Assembly: GCA_029167225.1 (NCBI GenBank) | Contig: JARFNK010000029.1 | Span: 1 to 64,000 of the forward strand | Reading direction: 5' to 3' | DNA length: 64,000 nucleotides | Source: Sphingobium arseniciresistens | GTDB lineage: Bacteria > Pseudomonadota > Alphaproteobacteria > Sphingomonadales > Sphingomonadaceae | Shown here: positions 1 to 8,755 of the stretch, piece by piece | How positions within the stretch are numbered: position 1 is the first letter of the stretch | Layout: each line of letters begins with the position of its first letter | Translations under genes and position numbers: made by a program | The notes under the pieces: generated by a model | What the model saw: the letters and a program-made list of their open reading frames with translations, nothing else | Databases searched by the model: none | What the model was told of the DNA's origin: nothing

Positions 1-23
1 GCCTCGGCGGAACCCACCCCCAG

Positions 24-44
24 CCCCTCCCTTCCAGGGAGGGG
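24..44. repeat. GC-rich perfect hairpin at window edge
   Basis: CCCCTCCCT is followed by a 3-base loop (TCC) and the exact reverse complement AGGGAGGGG. No T-run follows on the + strand. It may be the terminator of a gene left of the window or a small intergenic palindrome; the gene it belongs to is not visible. Confidence 0.4.
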
Positions 45-138
45 GGAAGGAAAAGCTGACCGTCCCCTAGCCACCCAACGCCGTCATGTCAGCGCGGGCT
101 GAGATCTCGTGAGGCTGGGCCGCGCAATTGGGATAGCG

Positions 139-158
139 ATGCCAGCCTGCGCTGGCAT
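139..158. repeat. Small REP-like hairpin
   Basis: ATGCCAGC, loop CTGC, GCTGGCAT: a perfect 8-bp stem. The short motif of a palindromic GCCAGC/GCTGGC stem with a CTGC-type loop resembles intergenic REP elements of many proteobacteria. It lies beyond the 3' end of the LLM oxidoreductase gene, which reads towards it. Confidence 0.45.
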
Positions 159-243
159 GACGATACAGGGACGAATGGCCACCATCCCAAAGGCGGTCGC
201 CGCGGACAGCCGAAACGCCTTACCTACAGCAAACAAACACCCC

Positions 244-1245
244 TCAAGCCGCCACGCTCTCGATCGCCTTCGCCGCGGCCATCGCAATGCCGAAGCTGTG
301 TTTGCGGGCGTCGGCGTCGAAGATCATGCCGCTCACCATCACTTCGTCCACCTGCGTCCGCGCGATGAAGGCGGCGAGGTCGCGTTCGACGTCGGCCTGG
401 GTGCCGATGCTCGATGCGCTGAGCATATTGGAGAGCATCGCGTTCGCCTGCATCGGCAGCATGTCGCGATAGCCCTTGATCGGCGGGGGCAGGCGACCGG
501 GGGTGCCGGTCCGCAGGGCAACGAAGCTCTGCTGCATGGAACTGGCGATCAGTTCCGCCTCTTCGCGGCTGTCGGCGGCGAAGACGTTGAAGCCCGCCAT
601 CGCATAGGGCTGCGCCAGATATTCCGACGGACGGAAGTCGCGGCGATAGATCGCCAGCGCCTCGTCCAGCGCGTCGGGCGCGAAATGGGATGCGAAGGCA
701 TAGGGGAGGCCCAGCGCGGCGGCGAGTTGCGCGCCATAGAGGCTGGAGCCCAAGATCCAGATATCGACCTGCGCGCCTGCCCCCGGCGTGGCGACGAAGC
801 CCATGCGGCTGTCGCCGGCGAAATAGGCCTGCAATTCCTGGATGTCGCGGGGGAACTGGTTGACGTCGCCAGACATGGTGCGGCGCATCGCCTGCGCCAC
901 CCTCTGGTCGGAGCCCGGCGCGCGGCCAAGGCCCAGGTCGATCCGGCCGGGAAACAGCGCGTCCAGCGTCCCGAACTGCTCGGCGATGGCGAGCGGCGCA
1001 TGATTGGGCAGCATGATGCCGCCCGCGCCGATGCGGATGGTCGAGGTCGCAGCGCCGATATGCGCGAGCACGACCGAGGTCGCGGCGCTGGCGATGCCGG
1101 CCATCCCATGATGTTCCGCCGTCCAGTAGCGATGATAGCCGATGGACTCGGCAAAGGCGGCGAGGTCCGCGGCGCGGGCGAGCGCGGTCGGCACATCGCT
1201 GCCCTGGGTGACGGGGACGAGATCGAGCAGGGAAAAACGGGTCAT
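244..1245 (-). CDS. LLM-class flavin-dependent oxidoreductase
   Basis: About 333 residues, a full-length luciferase-like monooxygenase with one domain. The N-terminal LLDLVPV strand, the TAEHHGM segment, the repeated GAGGIMLPNHAPL loop and the LGLGRAPGSDQ segment are characteristic of the MsnO8/YhbW-like group of F420/FMN-dependent enzymes. These enzymes oxidise small organic substrates with reduced FMN; the actual substrate cannot be read from sequence. I chose Met7 of the open frame (1245) because the family usually begins a few residues before the LLDLVP strand. A start at 1263 preceded by GGAAG is also possible. The gene stands alone, with oxidative-stress-type osmC upstream on the same strand about 100 bases away. 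Confidence 0.85.
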   Translation of the reverse strand: MTRFSLLDLVPVTQGSDVPTALARAADLAAFAESIGYHRYWTAEHHGMAGIASAATSVVLAHIGAATSTIRIGAGGIMLPNHAPLAIAEQFGTLDALFPGRIDLGLGRAPGSDQRVAQAMRRTMSGDVNQFPRDIQELQAYFAGDSRMGFVATPGAGAQVDIWILGSSLYGAQLAAALGLPYAFASHFAPDALDEALAIYRRDFRPSEYLAQPYAMAGFNVFAADSREEAELIASSMQQSFVALRTGTPGRLPPPIKGYRDMLPMQANAMLSNMLSASSIGTQADVERDLAAFIARTQVDEVMVSGMIFDADARKHSFGIAMAAAKAIESVAA

Positions 1246-1345
1246 GCCGCCAATATGGGGCATGATCCGTTTTCTTCCACTACTTTCTTTCGGCAGGCGT
1301 CAATTCGCCCGCGGCCGTCATGGCGGGGGCGGATGGTCGCGGTCG

Positions 1346-1777
1346 TCAGGCCAGGAATTCAGTGTCCAGCGTGATCTCTGCCTTCAGCAGCTTCGACACC
1401 GGGCAGTTCGCCTTGGCCTTGTCGGCCAGCGACTTGAAAGTCTCGGCGTCGGTGCCGGGCACCTTGCCCTTCAGCGTCAGGGCAACCTTCGTGATCGTAA
1501 AGCCGCCGTCAAGCTGCTCCAGCGTCACGACCGCGTGGGTCTCCAGCCGCTCCGCCGTCAGTCCCGCCTCGCCCAGGATCAGGGAGAGCGCCATGGTGAA
1601 GCAGCCGGCATGGGCCGCGCCGATCAGTTCCTCCGGGTTGGTGCCGGGCTGATCCTCGAACCGGGTCTTGAAGCCATAGGGCTGGGCATTGAGGGCGCCG
1701 CTCTGGGTGGAAATCGTCCCCTTGCCGTCCTTCAGGCCGCCGCTCCATGCCGCCGATGCGCTGCGATTGATCTTCAT
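1346..1777 (-). CDS. OsmC family peroxiredoxin-like protein
   Basis: 143 residues. The motifs TNPEELIGAAHAGCF and ANCPVSKLL carry the two conserved cysteines of the OsmC/Ohr fold, which reduce organic hydroperoxides in the cytoplasm. The SGALNAQPYGFKTRFE segment and the GCFTMAL spacing fit the OsmC branch rather than Ohr. The start at 1777 is preceded by AAGGA about nine bases upstream and gives the usual MKINRSASAAW beginning; a longer in-frame extension to 1852 has no family support. Likely a stand-alone gene induced by osmotic or oxidative stress, as in relatives; no operator was recognised. Confidence 0.88.
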   Translation of the reverse strand: MKINRSASAAWSGGLKDGKGTISTQSGALNAQPYGFKTRFEDQPGTNPEELIGAAHAGCFTMALSLILGEAGLTAERLETHAVVTLEQLDGGFTITKVALTLKGKVPGTDAETFKSLADKAKANCPVSKLLKAEITLDTEFLA

Positions 1778-1990
1778 GCCAATGTTCCTTCTCTTCGCCG
1801 CCGCAGGGGCGCGGTCGGCCGCAAATGATCCATGGTCCGCCATCAGGTGCAAGATGAAAACGCCCCGATTTCAACGAGTCCGGCGGTGATGCCTGTGTCT
1901 TTCGACGCGAAACGCCGCGCCGTGCGGAGGGAACGCACCGGGGCGCCACCGGTTCACCCTGTATCATCGCACAGATGACAGGAGAGAGAC

Positions 1991-2356
1991 ATGAGCGATA
2001 TTGCCATTGAAGAAACCGCGAGCCTCATCGCGTCCGACAAGGTGGAAGGCACGGCCGTCTATAATCGCGAAGGCGACCGGCTGGGCTCCGTCAGCAATTT
2101 CATGGTCGACAAGACGTCCGGCACGGTGCGCTATGCCGTGCTGTCGTTCGGAGGCTTCCTCGGGATCGGGCAGGATTATTATCCGCTGCCCTGGTCGAAG
2201 CTGACCTATGACACGGCGCAGGGCGGCTATGTCATCGATCTCGACAAGGAATTGCTGAAGAACGCACCGCGCTATGAGCGCGATCGCGAGCCCGTTTACG
2301 ACCGGGACTATAACCGCAGCGTCTATGATTATTATGGCGTGACCTTCCCCTTCTAA
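1991..2356 (+). CDS. PRC-barrel domain protein
   Basis: 121 residues with a PRC-barrel core at about residues 15-75 (VEGTAVYNREGDRLGSVSNF, then the LSFGGFLGIGQDYYPLPW strand). Such small soluble proteins are common in alphaproteobacteria and are thought to serve as protein or ligand interaction modules. The C-terminal tail is rich in Tyr, Asp and Arg. The start is well supported by GGAGAGAGAC just before the ATG. It is transcribed alone and followed by a hairpin terminator. No specific partner can be inferred from the neighbours. Confidence 0.85.
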   Translation: MSDIAIEETASLIASDKVEGTAVYNREGDRLGSVSNFMVDKTSGTVRYAVLSFGGFLGIGQDYYPLPWSKLTYDTAQGGYVIDLDKELLKNAPRYERDREPVYDRDYNRSVYDYYGVTFPF

Positions 2357-2390
2357 AGGTCTTCCCCTTCGAAAGGGTGGTCTTCAGGCT

Positions 2391-2428
2391 GGCCCGTGCG
2401 CCGATGATGGCGCGCGGGCCTTCTGTTT
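2391..2428 (+). terminator. Rho-independent terminator after PRC-barrel gene
   Basis: A 12-bp stem (GGCCCGTGCGCC / GGCGCGCGGGCC, one G-T pair) with loop GATGAT is followed by TTCTGTTT. It lies 34 bases past the stop of the PRC-barrel gene, and the opposing methyltransferase gene ends at 2461. Confidence 0.75.
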
Positions 2429-2460
2429 CACGCTTTGGCGCTGCGCCGGGATGCCGGCGC

Positions 2461-3093
2461 CTATTCCCCGCGGCGGGTGAAGCGGAAGATGGTGGCCGGC
2501 GGGAAGTTGCGCACGGTCTGCCCGGCGCGCACCACATTCAGGTCGAGCGCGGTAAGGATGTCTCGCGGCACCGGCGGGCGGAGCGAATAGGTGAACTGCA
2601 CCATGCTGCCGCCGGGCCGCAGCATCTTGAACGCCTCCGCCAATATGTCCTTCACCATCGGCTGGTCCATCGCGAGCAGCGGCAGGCCGCTGACGACGCA
2701 CTGATAGTCGCCGGGCGCACCGGCGGCGTGCGAGGAGACGGTCTGCGCCGGGCATTCGAGAATGGCGCTTCCGGGGAAATGGCGCCGCAGGCCGCGCGCG
2801 AAGGTGGGATTGATCTCCACCACCTCGAGCATGTCGGAGGGGAGGCCGATGGAGAGGATTTCGCGGGTGAAGGCGCCGGTGCCGCCGCCAAATTCCAGCA
2901 CGCGGCCACCGGCCGGGTCGATGTCGCGCACCATCAGCCGGGCGAGGTAGCGGCTGGAAGGGACGACGGACGCCGTCTGGCGCGGCTTGCGCAGCCATGC
3001 GCCCAGAAAGTTCAGATATTCCGCAGGACTGGGGCTGCCATCGCGCGAGCGGTCGACGGCGATAGCGCGGGGGCGTTTGAACCTGTCATGCAT
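2461..3093 (-). CDS. PmtA-like SAM-dependent methyltransferase
   Basis: 210 residues. The N-terminal stretch FLGAWLRKPRQTASVVPSSR leads into motif I (VLEFGGGTGAFTREIL, about residues 80-95), then VVEINPTFARGLRRHFP. This combination is typical of the short alphaproteobacterial phospholipid N-methyltransferase PmtA, related to the KsgA-type fold. PmtA converts phosphatidylethanolamine to methylated forms up to phosphatidylcholine at the inner membrane face. Related small methyltransferases of unknown substrate share these motifs, so the substrate is an inference. The gene lies 42 bases after the LysR gene on the same strand and may be cotranscribed with it. Confidence 0.65.
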   Translation of the reverse strand: MHDRFKRPRAIAVDRSRDGSPSPAEYLNFLGAWLRKPRQTASVVPSSRYLARLMVRDIDPAGGRVLEFGGGTGAFTREILSIGLPSDMLEVVEINPTFARGLRRHFPGSAILECPAQTVSSHAAGAPGDYQCVVSGLPLLAMDQPMVKDILAEAFKMLRPGGSMVQFTYSLRPPVPRDILTALDLNVVRAGQTVRNFPPATIFRFTRRGE

Positions 3094-3135
3094 GATGCTG
3101 GAGTGACCGTGTCTTTTGCGAACCGATTGATGTCT

Positions 3136-4038
3136 TTAGCGTGCCGATGGCGGGGCGTCGACTGCCTTGAGGGCCTCGACCCGTTCCGTGAGCCAGGCCG
3201 ATACCGCGGCGACCCGCGCGACGCCGGCCAGATCGCCATGCGTGACCAGCCAGAAGCTGCGGGTGATCTCGATTTCGTCCTGCATGACCGCGACGAGGGT
3301 GGGGTCGCGATTGCCAATGAAATCGGGCAATATGCCAATGCCTGCATGGCTGGCGATCATGCGATGCTGCACATTGATGCTGGTGCTGCGCATCGCCGCT
3401 TCCAGCCCCGGTTCCACCTCGCCAAGATAGTCCAGTTCGGGAGAAAAAATGAACTCCGGGACATAGCCGACGAGTGGGTGATGGCGCAGCGCGGCCCTCT
3501 GCTCAGGCCGGCCGGCCCGTTCCAGATAGCTGGGCGTGGCGTAGAGGTGCAGCCGGTAGTCGCCCAGCCGCCGCACCGTCAGCCGCCCGCGCTGCGGCCG
3601 TGCCAGCATCACCGCCATGTCGGCCTCGCGCTTGGAGGGGTTGAGAAAACCCGAAGCGGTGATGATGTCGAGCCGGATTCCGGGATGCCGCGCATGGAAA
3701 TCCGCGATCCCCGGCGCGAGTACCCAGGTGCCGAAGCCCTCGGCCACGGACAGGCGAACCTGCCCCGCAAGGCTGCGCTGTTCCCCGGTGACGTCCTCCA
3801 CGGCCGCCAGCGCCGCGCTCTCAGCGCGTTCGGCATGGCGCATCAGCGCCTGTCCCTTTTCGGTCAGCACTCGCTCGCCGCCTGCAAATTCGAACAGGTC
3901 CGCCTCCAGAGCCCGGCCGAGGCGGGTAAGGCGGCGGCCGATGGTCGTCGCATCGATACCCAGCGCGCGTGCCGCCGGCGCGACCTTTCGCGCCCGCGCC
4001 ACGGCAAGGAAAATACGCAGGTCGTCCCAATCCAGCAT
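3136..4038 (-). CDS. LysR family transcriptional regulator
   Basis: 300 residues. The N-terminal winged helix is clear (DWDDLRIFLAVARARKV ... GIDATTIGRRLTRLGRALEADLFE), followed by a periplasmic-binding-protein-like effector domain from about residue 90. It diverges from the isobutyryl-CoA/valine degradation operon starting at 4360, the classical arrangement for a LysR regulator controlling the neighbouring catabolic genes and itself. A CTGCA-N4-TGCAG palindrome sits 16 bases upstream of its start. Effector unknown; a valine catabolic intermediate would be the natural guess. Confidence 0.88.
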   Translation of the reverse strand: MLDWDDLRIFLAVARARKVAPAARALGIDATTIGRRLTRLGRALEADLFEFAGGERVLTEKGQALMRHAERAESAALAAVEDVTGEQRSLAGQVRLSVAEGFGTWVLAPGIADFHARHPGIRLDIITASGFLNPSKREADMAVMLARPQRGRLTVRRLGDYRLHLYATPSYLERAGRPEQRAALRHHPLVGYVPEFIFSPELDYLGEVEPGLEAAMRSTSINVQHRMIASHAGIGILPDFIGNRDPTLVAVMQDEIEITRSFWLVTHGDLAGVARVAAVSAWLTERVEALKAVDAPPSAR

Positions 4039-4053
4039 CGTCGCCCTTCATTG

Positions 4054-4067
4054 CTGCATTTTTGCAG
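4054..4067. promoter_or_regulatory. Candidate LysR operator
   Basis: CTGCA, TTTT, TGCAG is a perfect palindrome 16 bases upstream of the lysR-type start codon in the divergent intergenic region. Its position is suitable for autoregulation. The T-N11-A spacing rule of LysR sites is only loosely met. Confidence 0.35.
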
Positions 4068-4126
4068 TACTATGATGCAGGAATGTAGGATTGCATGCAG
4101 GAACGCAATGGATGATGCCGCCCTGA

Positions 4127-4160
4127 ACAACGGCATTGGACAACGGCATTGGACAACGGC
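4127..4160. repeat. 13-bp tandem repeat in divergent promoter region
   Basis: The unit ACAACGGCATTGG occurs twice in direct contact, followed by a partial third copy (ACAACGGC). It lies between the LysR gene and the acyl-CoA dehydrogenase gene, in a 321-base region (4039-4359) that otherwise shows no gene. Confidence 0.8.
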
Positions 4161-4359
4161 GTCTGGCAGCGGCGAGCTTGGCGGACAGGCGATCCCCTGG
4201 CTACGCCGGTGCGATGTTCATGGAGAGCCCTGTCGGATGTCCTTTCCCGCTCGCATAGATGGTAGCATCGCAAGCGTGTAGACTGCCATGACGCGCATAG
4301 GAAATGCCGATGGGAGCCGGATCGACCCGGCCTGACGCGAGTTGAAAATGAAGGCAGCC

Positions 4360-5502
4360 ATGACCCAATTCGACCTTACCGACGACCAGCGCGAGATCCA
4401 GGGGCTGGCGCGGCGCTTCACCGCCGATGCGATCACGCCCCATGCGGCGGAGTGGGACGAGAAGCATATCTTCCCCCGCGACACCATCCGCGCGGCGGCG
4501 GAACTGGGCTTTGGCGGTATCTATGTGAGCGAGGCCGCCGGCGGCATCGGTCTTGGCCGGCTGGAGGCGGCGCTCATCATGGAAGCGATGGCCTATGGCT
4601 GCCCGTCGACCAGCGCGTTCATCTCCATCCACAATATGTCGGCATGGATGATCGACCGCTTCGGCAATCAGGCGCTGAAGGACGCTTATCTGCCCGACAT
4701 GGTGCCGATGGCACGCATGGGCAGCTATTGCCTGACAGAGGCGGGCGCGGGCTCCGACGCGGCGAGCCTGAAGACGAAGGCGGTGCGGGACGGCGAGGAT
4801 TATATCGTCACCGGCTCCAAGCAGTTCATTTCCGGCGGCGGCGAGAATGAGGTCTATGTCGTGATGTGCCGCACCGGCGAGGATGGGCCGAAGGGCATCA
4901 GCTGCTTCGTGATCGACAAGGACATGCCCGGCGTCAGCTTTGGCGCGCAGGAAAAGAAGCTCGGCTGGCACTCGCAACCGACCGCGCAAGTCAATTTCGA
5001 CGGCGTGCGCGTGCCGGCGGGCAATATGGTGGGCGGCGAGGGTGAGGGGTTCCGCATCGCCATGATGGGCCTCGATGGCGGGCGGCTGAACATCGGCGCT
5101 TGCTCGCTCGGCGGCGCGCAGCGCTGCCTGGACGAAGCGGTGCAATATACGAAGGACCGCAAGCAGTTCGGCCAGAGCATCGCCGATTTTCAGGCGACCC
5201 AGTTCACCCTGGCGGACATGGAGACGGAGCTTCAGGGCGCGCGCACGCTGCTCTACGCCGCTGCGGTGAAGGTGAGCGAGAACGCGCCGGACAAGACGCG
5301 CTTTGCGGCCATGGCCAAGCGGCTTGCCACCGATACCGGCTCTTCGGTGGTGGACCGCGCGCTGCAGCTGCATGGCGGCTATGGCTATCTTCAGGATTAT
5401 CCGATCGAACGCTTCTGGCGCGACCTGCGCGTCCATTCCATCCTGGAAGGCACCAATCAGGTGATGCGGATGATCATCGCAAGGGACATGCTGCGCCAAT
5501 GA
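4360..5502 (+). CDS. Acyl-CoA dehydrogenase, probable isobutyryl-CoA dehydrogenase
   Basis: About 380 residues, full length for the family. Visible features are the N-terminal helical domain (DLTDDQREIQGLARRF), the FAD/substrate segment YCLTEAGAGSDAASLKTKA, the QFISGGG strand and, near the C-terminus, LHGGYGYLQDYPIERFWRD and the ILEGTNQVMRMIIARDML motif whose Glu is the catalytic base. It oxidises a branched short-chain acyl-CoA with FAD, passing electrons to ETF. The downstream hydrolase and 3-hydroxyisobutyrate dehydrogenase point to isobutyryl-CoA from valine. I start at 4360 (AAGGC six bases upstream); ATG 4348 and TTG 4342 are alternatives. The stop overlaps the next ATG by ATGA. Confidence 0.9.
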   Translation: MTQFDLTDDQREIQGLARRFTADAITPHAAEWDEKHIFPRDTIRAAAELGFGGIYVSEAAGGIGLGRLEAALIMEAMAYGCPSTSAFISIHNMSAWMIDRFGNQALKDAYLPDMVPMARMGSYCLTEAGAGSDAASLKTKAVRDGEDYIVTGSKQFISGGGENEVYVVMCRTGEDGPKGISCFVIDKDMPGVSFGAQEKKLGWHSQPTAQVNFDGVRVPAGNMVGGEGEGFRIAMMGLDGGRLNIGACSLGGAQRCLDEAVQYTKDRKQFGQSIADFQATQFTLADMETELQGARTLLYAAAVKVSENAPDKTRFAAMAKRLATDTGSSVVDRALQLHGGYGYLQDYPIERFWRDLRVHSILEGTNQVMRMIIARDMLRQ

Positions 5503-6581
5503 CCGAAGAGGTTCTGACGTTCATCGAGGGCGGCGTCGGCCGCATTCGCCTCAATCGCCCGCGGGCGATCCATGCGCTGACGCCGGGCATGTGCGCGGCG
5601 ATCAATGCCGCGCTGCTGGCATGGCGCGCCGATCCGGCGGTGGTGGCGGTGATGATCGACCATGCACCGGCGCCCGATGGCGATCCGAAACTGTCGCGCG
5701 GCTTCTGCGCCGGCGGCGACATCGCGCTGATCGCCAACAGCGCCAAGGCGGATTATGTGGAGGCGGAGCACTTCTTCCATGTCGAATATCGGATGAACCA
5801 TCTGCTGTTCGTCTATGAAAAGCCGATCGTCGCCTTCATGGACGGCATCACCATGGGCGGCGGCGTGGGGCTGTCCCTGCCCGCGCGCTATCGCGTGGCG
5901 ACCGAGCGGACGGTGTTCGCGATGCCGGAAACGGGCATCGGGCTGTTCCCCGATGTCGGCGGCGGCTGGTTTCTGCCGCGCCTGCCGGGGCGCATCGGCG
6001 TGTGGCTTGCGGTGACTGGCACGCGGATCGACGGGGCAGACGCGAAAGCCATCGGCCTTGCCACCCATTATATCGCTTCGGAAAAGCTCGATGCGGTGAA
6101 GGCGCGTATCCTTGCGGCGCCCGCCGATCTCGGGGCGATACTGGATGTCGCCGCAGACTCCCCGCCCCCCGCCAAGCTGGAGGCGCAGCGCGAGGGGATC
6201 GACCGCCTGTTCGCGGCGAACCGCTATGAGGATATTCTGGCCGCGCTGCAGGCAGACGGGTCCGAATGGGCGCAAAAACAGCTGTCCGTCCTCGCCACCA
6301 AATCCCCGCAGACGATCAAGGTGTCGCTGCGCCAACTGGCGGAAGGCGCGGCCTTCACCGACTTCGCCGACAATATGCGCAACGAATATCGGCTGGCCTG
6401 CCATGTCATCCGCCGCCCCGATCTGGTCGAGGGCGTCCGCGCGGTGATTTTCGACAAGGACAACGCCCCCAGATGGGAGCCCGCGACGGCGGAAGCTGTT
6501 ACCGACGATCTGGTCGATTCGCTCTTTGCGCCGCTGCCGGCGGACAAGGAGTGGACGCCGCTGACCGAATTAAGAGCCTGA
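5499..6581 (+). CDS. 3-hydroxyisobutyryl-CoA hydrolase (crotonase fold)
   Basis: 360 residues, longer than a simple enoyl-CoA hydratase and matching the HIBCH family. Crotonase oxyanion-hole segments are visible ([10 protein letters not shown] at about 66-75; [23 protein letters not shown]), with the HIBCH-typical [25 protein letters not shown] loop carrying catalytic Glu and Asp. The C-terminal part has the [34 protein letters not shown] motif seen in HIBCH proteins (motif split here by function, not by gap). It releases 3-hydroxyisobutyrate from its CoA ester in valine degradation. Translationally coupled to the upstream dehydrogenase through an ATGA overlap. Confidence 0.9.
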   Translation: MTEEVLTFIEGGVGRIRLNRPRAIHALTPGMCAAINAALLAWRADPAVVAVMIDHAPAPDGDPKLSRGFCAGGDIALIANSAKADYVEAEHFFHVEYRMNHLLFVYEKPIVAFMDGITMGGGVGLSLPARYRVATERTVFAMPETGIGLFPDVGGGWFLPRLPGRIGVWLAVTGTRIDGADAKAIGLATHYIASEKLDAVKARILAAPADLGAILDVAADSPPPAKLEAQREGIDRLFAANRYEDILAALQADGSEWAQKQLSVLATKSPQTIKVSLRQLAEGAAFTDFADNMRNEYRLACHVIRRPDLVEGVRAVIFDKDNAPRWEPATAEAVTDDLVDSLFAPLPADKEWTPLTELRA

Positions 6582-6600
6582 ACAAGGAGAGCCATTCCTC

Positions 6601-7377
6601 ATGTCCTATGAAACCATCCTCGTCGAACAGAGCGGCGCGGTGACGCTGATCACGCTCAACCGCCCCCAGGCGCTCAACGCGCTCAACGGGCAGGTGCTTG
6701 CCGACCTGATCGACGCCCTGGGCGCATATGACGCCGACCCGTCGCAGCGGTGCGCGGTGGTGACGGGCAGCGAAAAGGCGTTTGCCGCCGGCGCCGACAT
6801 CAAGGAAATGGCCGACAAGCCGATGGCCGATTTCTTTCTGGAGGATTTCTTCTCCGGGTGGACCAAGCATGTCGCGGCGACCCGCAAGCCATGGATCGCG
6901 GCGGTCGCGGGCTTTGCGCTGGGCGGTGGTTGCGAACTGGCGATGATGGCGGATTTCATCATCGCGGCCGATACGGCGAAGTTCGGCCAGCCCGAGGTGA
7001 AGCTCGGCGTCGCACCGGGCATGGGCGGATCGCAGCGCCTGACCCATGCGGTGGGCAAGGCGAAGGCGATGGAGATGTGCCTGACCGGCCGGATGATGGA
7101 TGCGCAGGAAGCCGAGCGCGCCGGTCTCGTCTCCCGCATCGTGCCCGCCGCCGATCTTCTGGAGGACGCGCTCAAGACCGCGGCGACCATCGCCGCGATG
7201 CCGCCGATGGCGACGCTCATCAACAAGGAGATGGTGAACCTCGCCTTCGAGACGCCGCTCAGCCAGGGCCTGTTCGGCGAGCGCCGCCTGTTCCAGATCC
7301 TGACCGGCACCGAGGACAAGGCCGAAGGCATGGCTGCCTTTGTCGAGAAGCGTCCCGGCGTCTGGAAGGGGCGGTAA
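6601..7377 (+). CDS. Enoyl-CoA hydratase
   Basis: 258 residues, standard length for a short-chain enoyl-CoA hydratase. Motifs: [10 protein letters not shown], the oxyanion loop [29 protein letters not shown] and [20 protein letters not shown], the last two bearing the two catalytic glutamates. It hydrates methacrylyl-CoA in valine breakdown or crotonyl-type substrates in general beta-oxidation; the operon context favours the former but the family is promiscuous. It follows the hydrolase gene by 19 bases, with AAGGAG before the start. Confidence 0.92.
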   Translation: MSYETILVEQSGAVTLITLNRPQALNALNGQVLADLIDALGAYDADPSQRCAVVTGSEKAFAAGADIKEMADKPMADFFLEDFFSGWTKHVAATRKPWIAAVAGFALGGGCELAMMADFIIAADTAKFGQPEVKLGVAPGMGGSQRLTHAVGKAKAMEMCLTGRMMDAQEAERAGLVSRIVPAADLLEDALKTAATIAAMPPMATLINKEMVNLAFETPLSQGLFGERRLFQILTGTEDKAEGMAAFVEKRPGVWKGR

Positions 7378-7548
7378 CGACACGGCCCTCAACCCCGAAG
7401 ACGGGGGGAGGGCGGCAATATCCGGGTGCCCGCTTATCTAAGGGCGCGGCGGGATGGGCAGGCATCGCACCTGCTGCCCGCCGTCGTCCTCGACCCGGTG
7501 CCCGATCTGCTCCCTCTCCAAGAGGGATTATTCGAGAGGATCCTGAAA

Positions 7549-8430
7549 ATGACGAACGCCACCATCGCTTTCATCGGTCTTGGCAATATGGGCGGGGGCA
7601 TGGCCCTCAACCTGCTGAAGCACGGTTTCGCCGTGCGCGCGTTCGATTTGGCGGAAGAGGCGCTGGCCCGCGTGGCCGCGGGCGGTGCGGTGCGGGTGGC
7701 GAGCGCGGCGGAGGCGGTGTCCGGCGCGGACGCGGTCGTCACCATGCTGCCGGCTGGCAAGCATGTCGAGGCGGTCTATACCGGCGATGTCTTCGATGCG
7801 GCCAAGCCCGGCACGCTGTTTCTCGATTGCTCCACGATCGACGTCGCCACCGCACGCCGCGTAACCGATGCTGCCATGGCGCGCGGCTTCGCCATGGTCG
7901 ACGCCCCCGTATCCGGCGGGATCGCCGCGGCGAATGGCGGCACGCTCACCTTCATGGTCGGCGGCACGGACGATGCCTTTGCCGCGGCGAAGCCGATCCT
8001 CTCGGCCATGGGCAAGGCGGTGATCCATGCGGGCGGCGCGGGCAATGGCCAGGCTGCCAAGATCTGCAACAACATGCTGCTGGGCGCCACCATGGTCGCC
8101 ACCTGCGAGGCCTTTGCCATGGCGCAGAAGATCGGCCTCGATCCGCAGACCTTTTTCGACATCTCCAGCATCTCCTCGGGCCAGAGCTGGTCGATGACCA
8201 GCTACTGCCCGCTCCCCGGCGTCGGGCCGCAGACTCCGGCGGACAATGACTATCAGGGCGGCTTCGCGGTCGCGCTGATGCTCAAGGATCTGAAGCTCGC
8301 CATGGAGGCGGCGGCATCGGTGGGAGCCAGTGTGCCGATGGGTGCGGCAGCCGAATCGCTCTACCAGATTCTCGCCAACAAGGGTGAGGGCGGGCGCGAT
8401 TTCTCGTCTATGATACAGATGCTGAGCTAG
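7549..8430 (+). CDS. mmsB: 3-hydroxyisobutyrate dehydrogenase
   Basis: 293 residues. The N-terminal Rossmann motif IAFIGLGNMGGGMALNL binds NAD(P). DAPVSGGIAAANGGTLTFMVGG and the GAGNGQAAKICNNM segment with the catalytic lysine identify the 3-hydroxyisobutyrate dehydrogenase branch of the beta-hydroxyacid dehydrogenases. It makes methylmalonate semialdehyde, the last step of this operon's part of valine catabolism; the next enzyme (mmsA) is not in the window. The start at 7549 is set by GAGAGGA upstream and by the Rossmann fold. The frame remains open 41 codons further upstream, but that segment has no family match. A 171-base spacer separates it from the hydratase. Confidence 0.93.
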   Translation: MTNATIAFIGLGNMGGGMALNLLKHGFAVRAFDLAEEALARVAAGGAVRVASAAEAVSGADAVVTMLPAGKHVEAVYTGDVFDAAKPGTLFLDCSTIDVATARRVTDAAMARGFAMVDAPVSGGIAAANGGTLTFMVGGTDDAFAAAKPILSAMGKAVIHAGGAGNGQAAKICNNMLLGATMVATCEAFAMAQKIGLDPQTFFDISSISSGQSWSMTSYCPLPGVGPQTPADNDYQGGFAVALMLKDLKLAMEAAASVGASVPMGAAAESLYQILANKGEGGRDFSSMIQMLS

Positions 8431-8755
8431 GCACCGGCCCGCCGCATTTTTTTGCATGAGGCGGTTTTTACGGAGCTGATTTTGCGGAATCCTGCAACGA
8501 AGGCGGGATTCGCATGATTTTTCTTCATATGCGCCGACATTAGCCGATCCTTGACCAGCTGTGATGGATTCGAACTATATTTCGGCGATATGTGCAATAT
8601 TTCTGCTTTAAACTGCGAAATATGACCGAACTTCCCAATCTGGCGTAACAGTGGAACAAACTGGCGCTATCGCACGCTTCGGCGCCGTTCACCTGAAAAC
8701 CACTCGCTGGACAGCCCTCCCAATCCATGGTTGATTTGCCGCATAACAGAAACGA
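8431..8755. other. Gene-free AT-rich stretch upstream of ECF sigma factor
   Basis: 325 bases without a convincing gene, clearly more AT-rich than its surroundings, with several A/T tracts. An 8-bp inverted repeat (ATATTTCG at 8577-8584, CGAAATAT at 8616-8623) flanks a 31-base spacer that itself holds AATATTTC. The region presumably carries the promoter of the sigma factor gene; no clear -35/-10 pair stands out. Confidence 0.5.

Noticed and set aside
109-1374. 421-residue frame on the + strand
   Set aside because: It is antisense to the LLM oxidoreductase, with His/Arg/Gly-rich sequence and no motif: a shadow typical of high-GC DNA.
2377-4281. 634-residue + strand frame
   Set aside because: Antisense across the methyltransferase and LysR genes, which both show clear family motifs; the frame has none.
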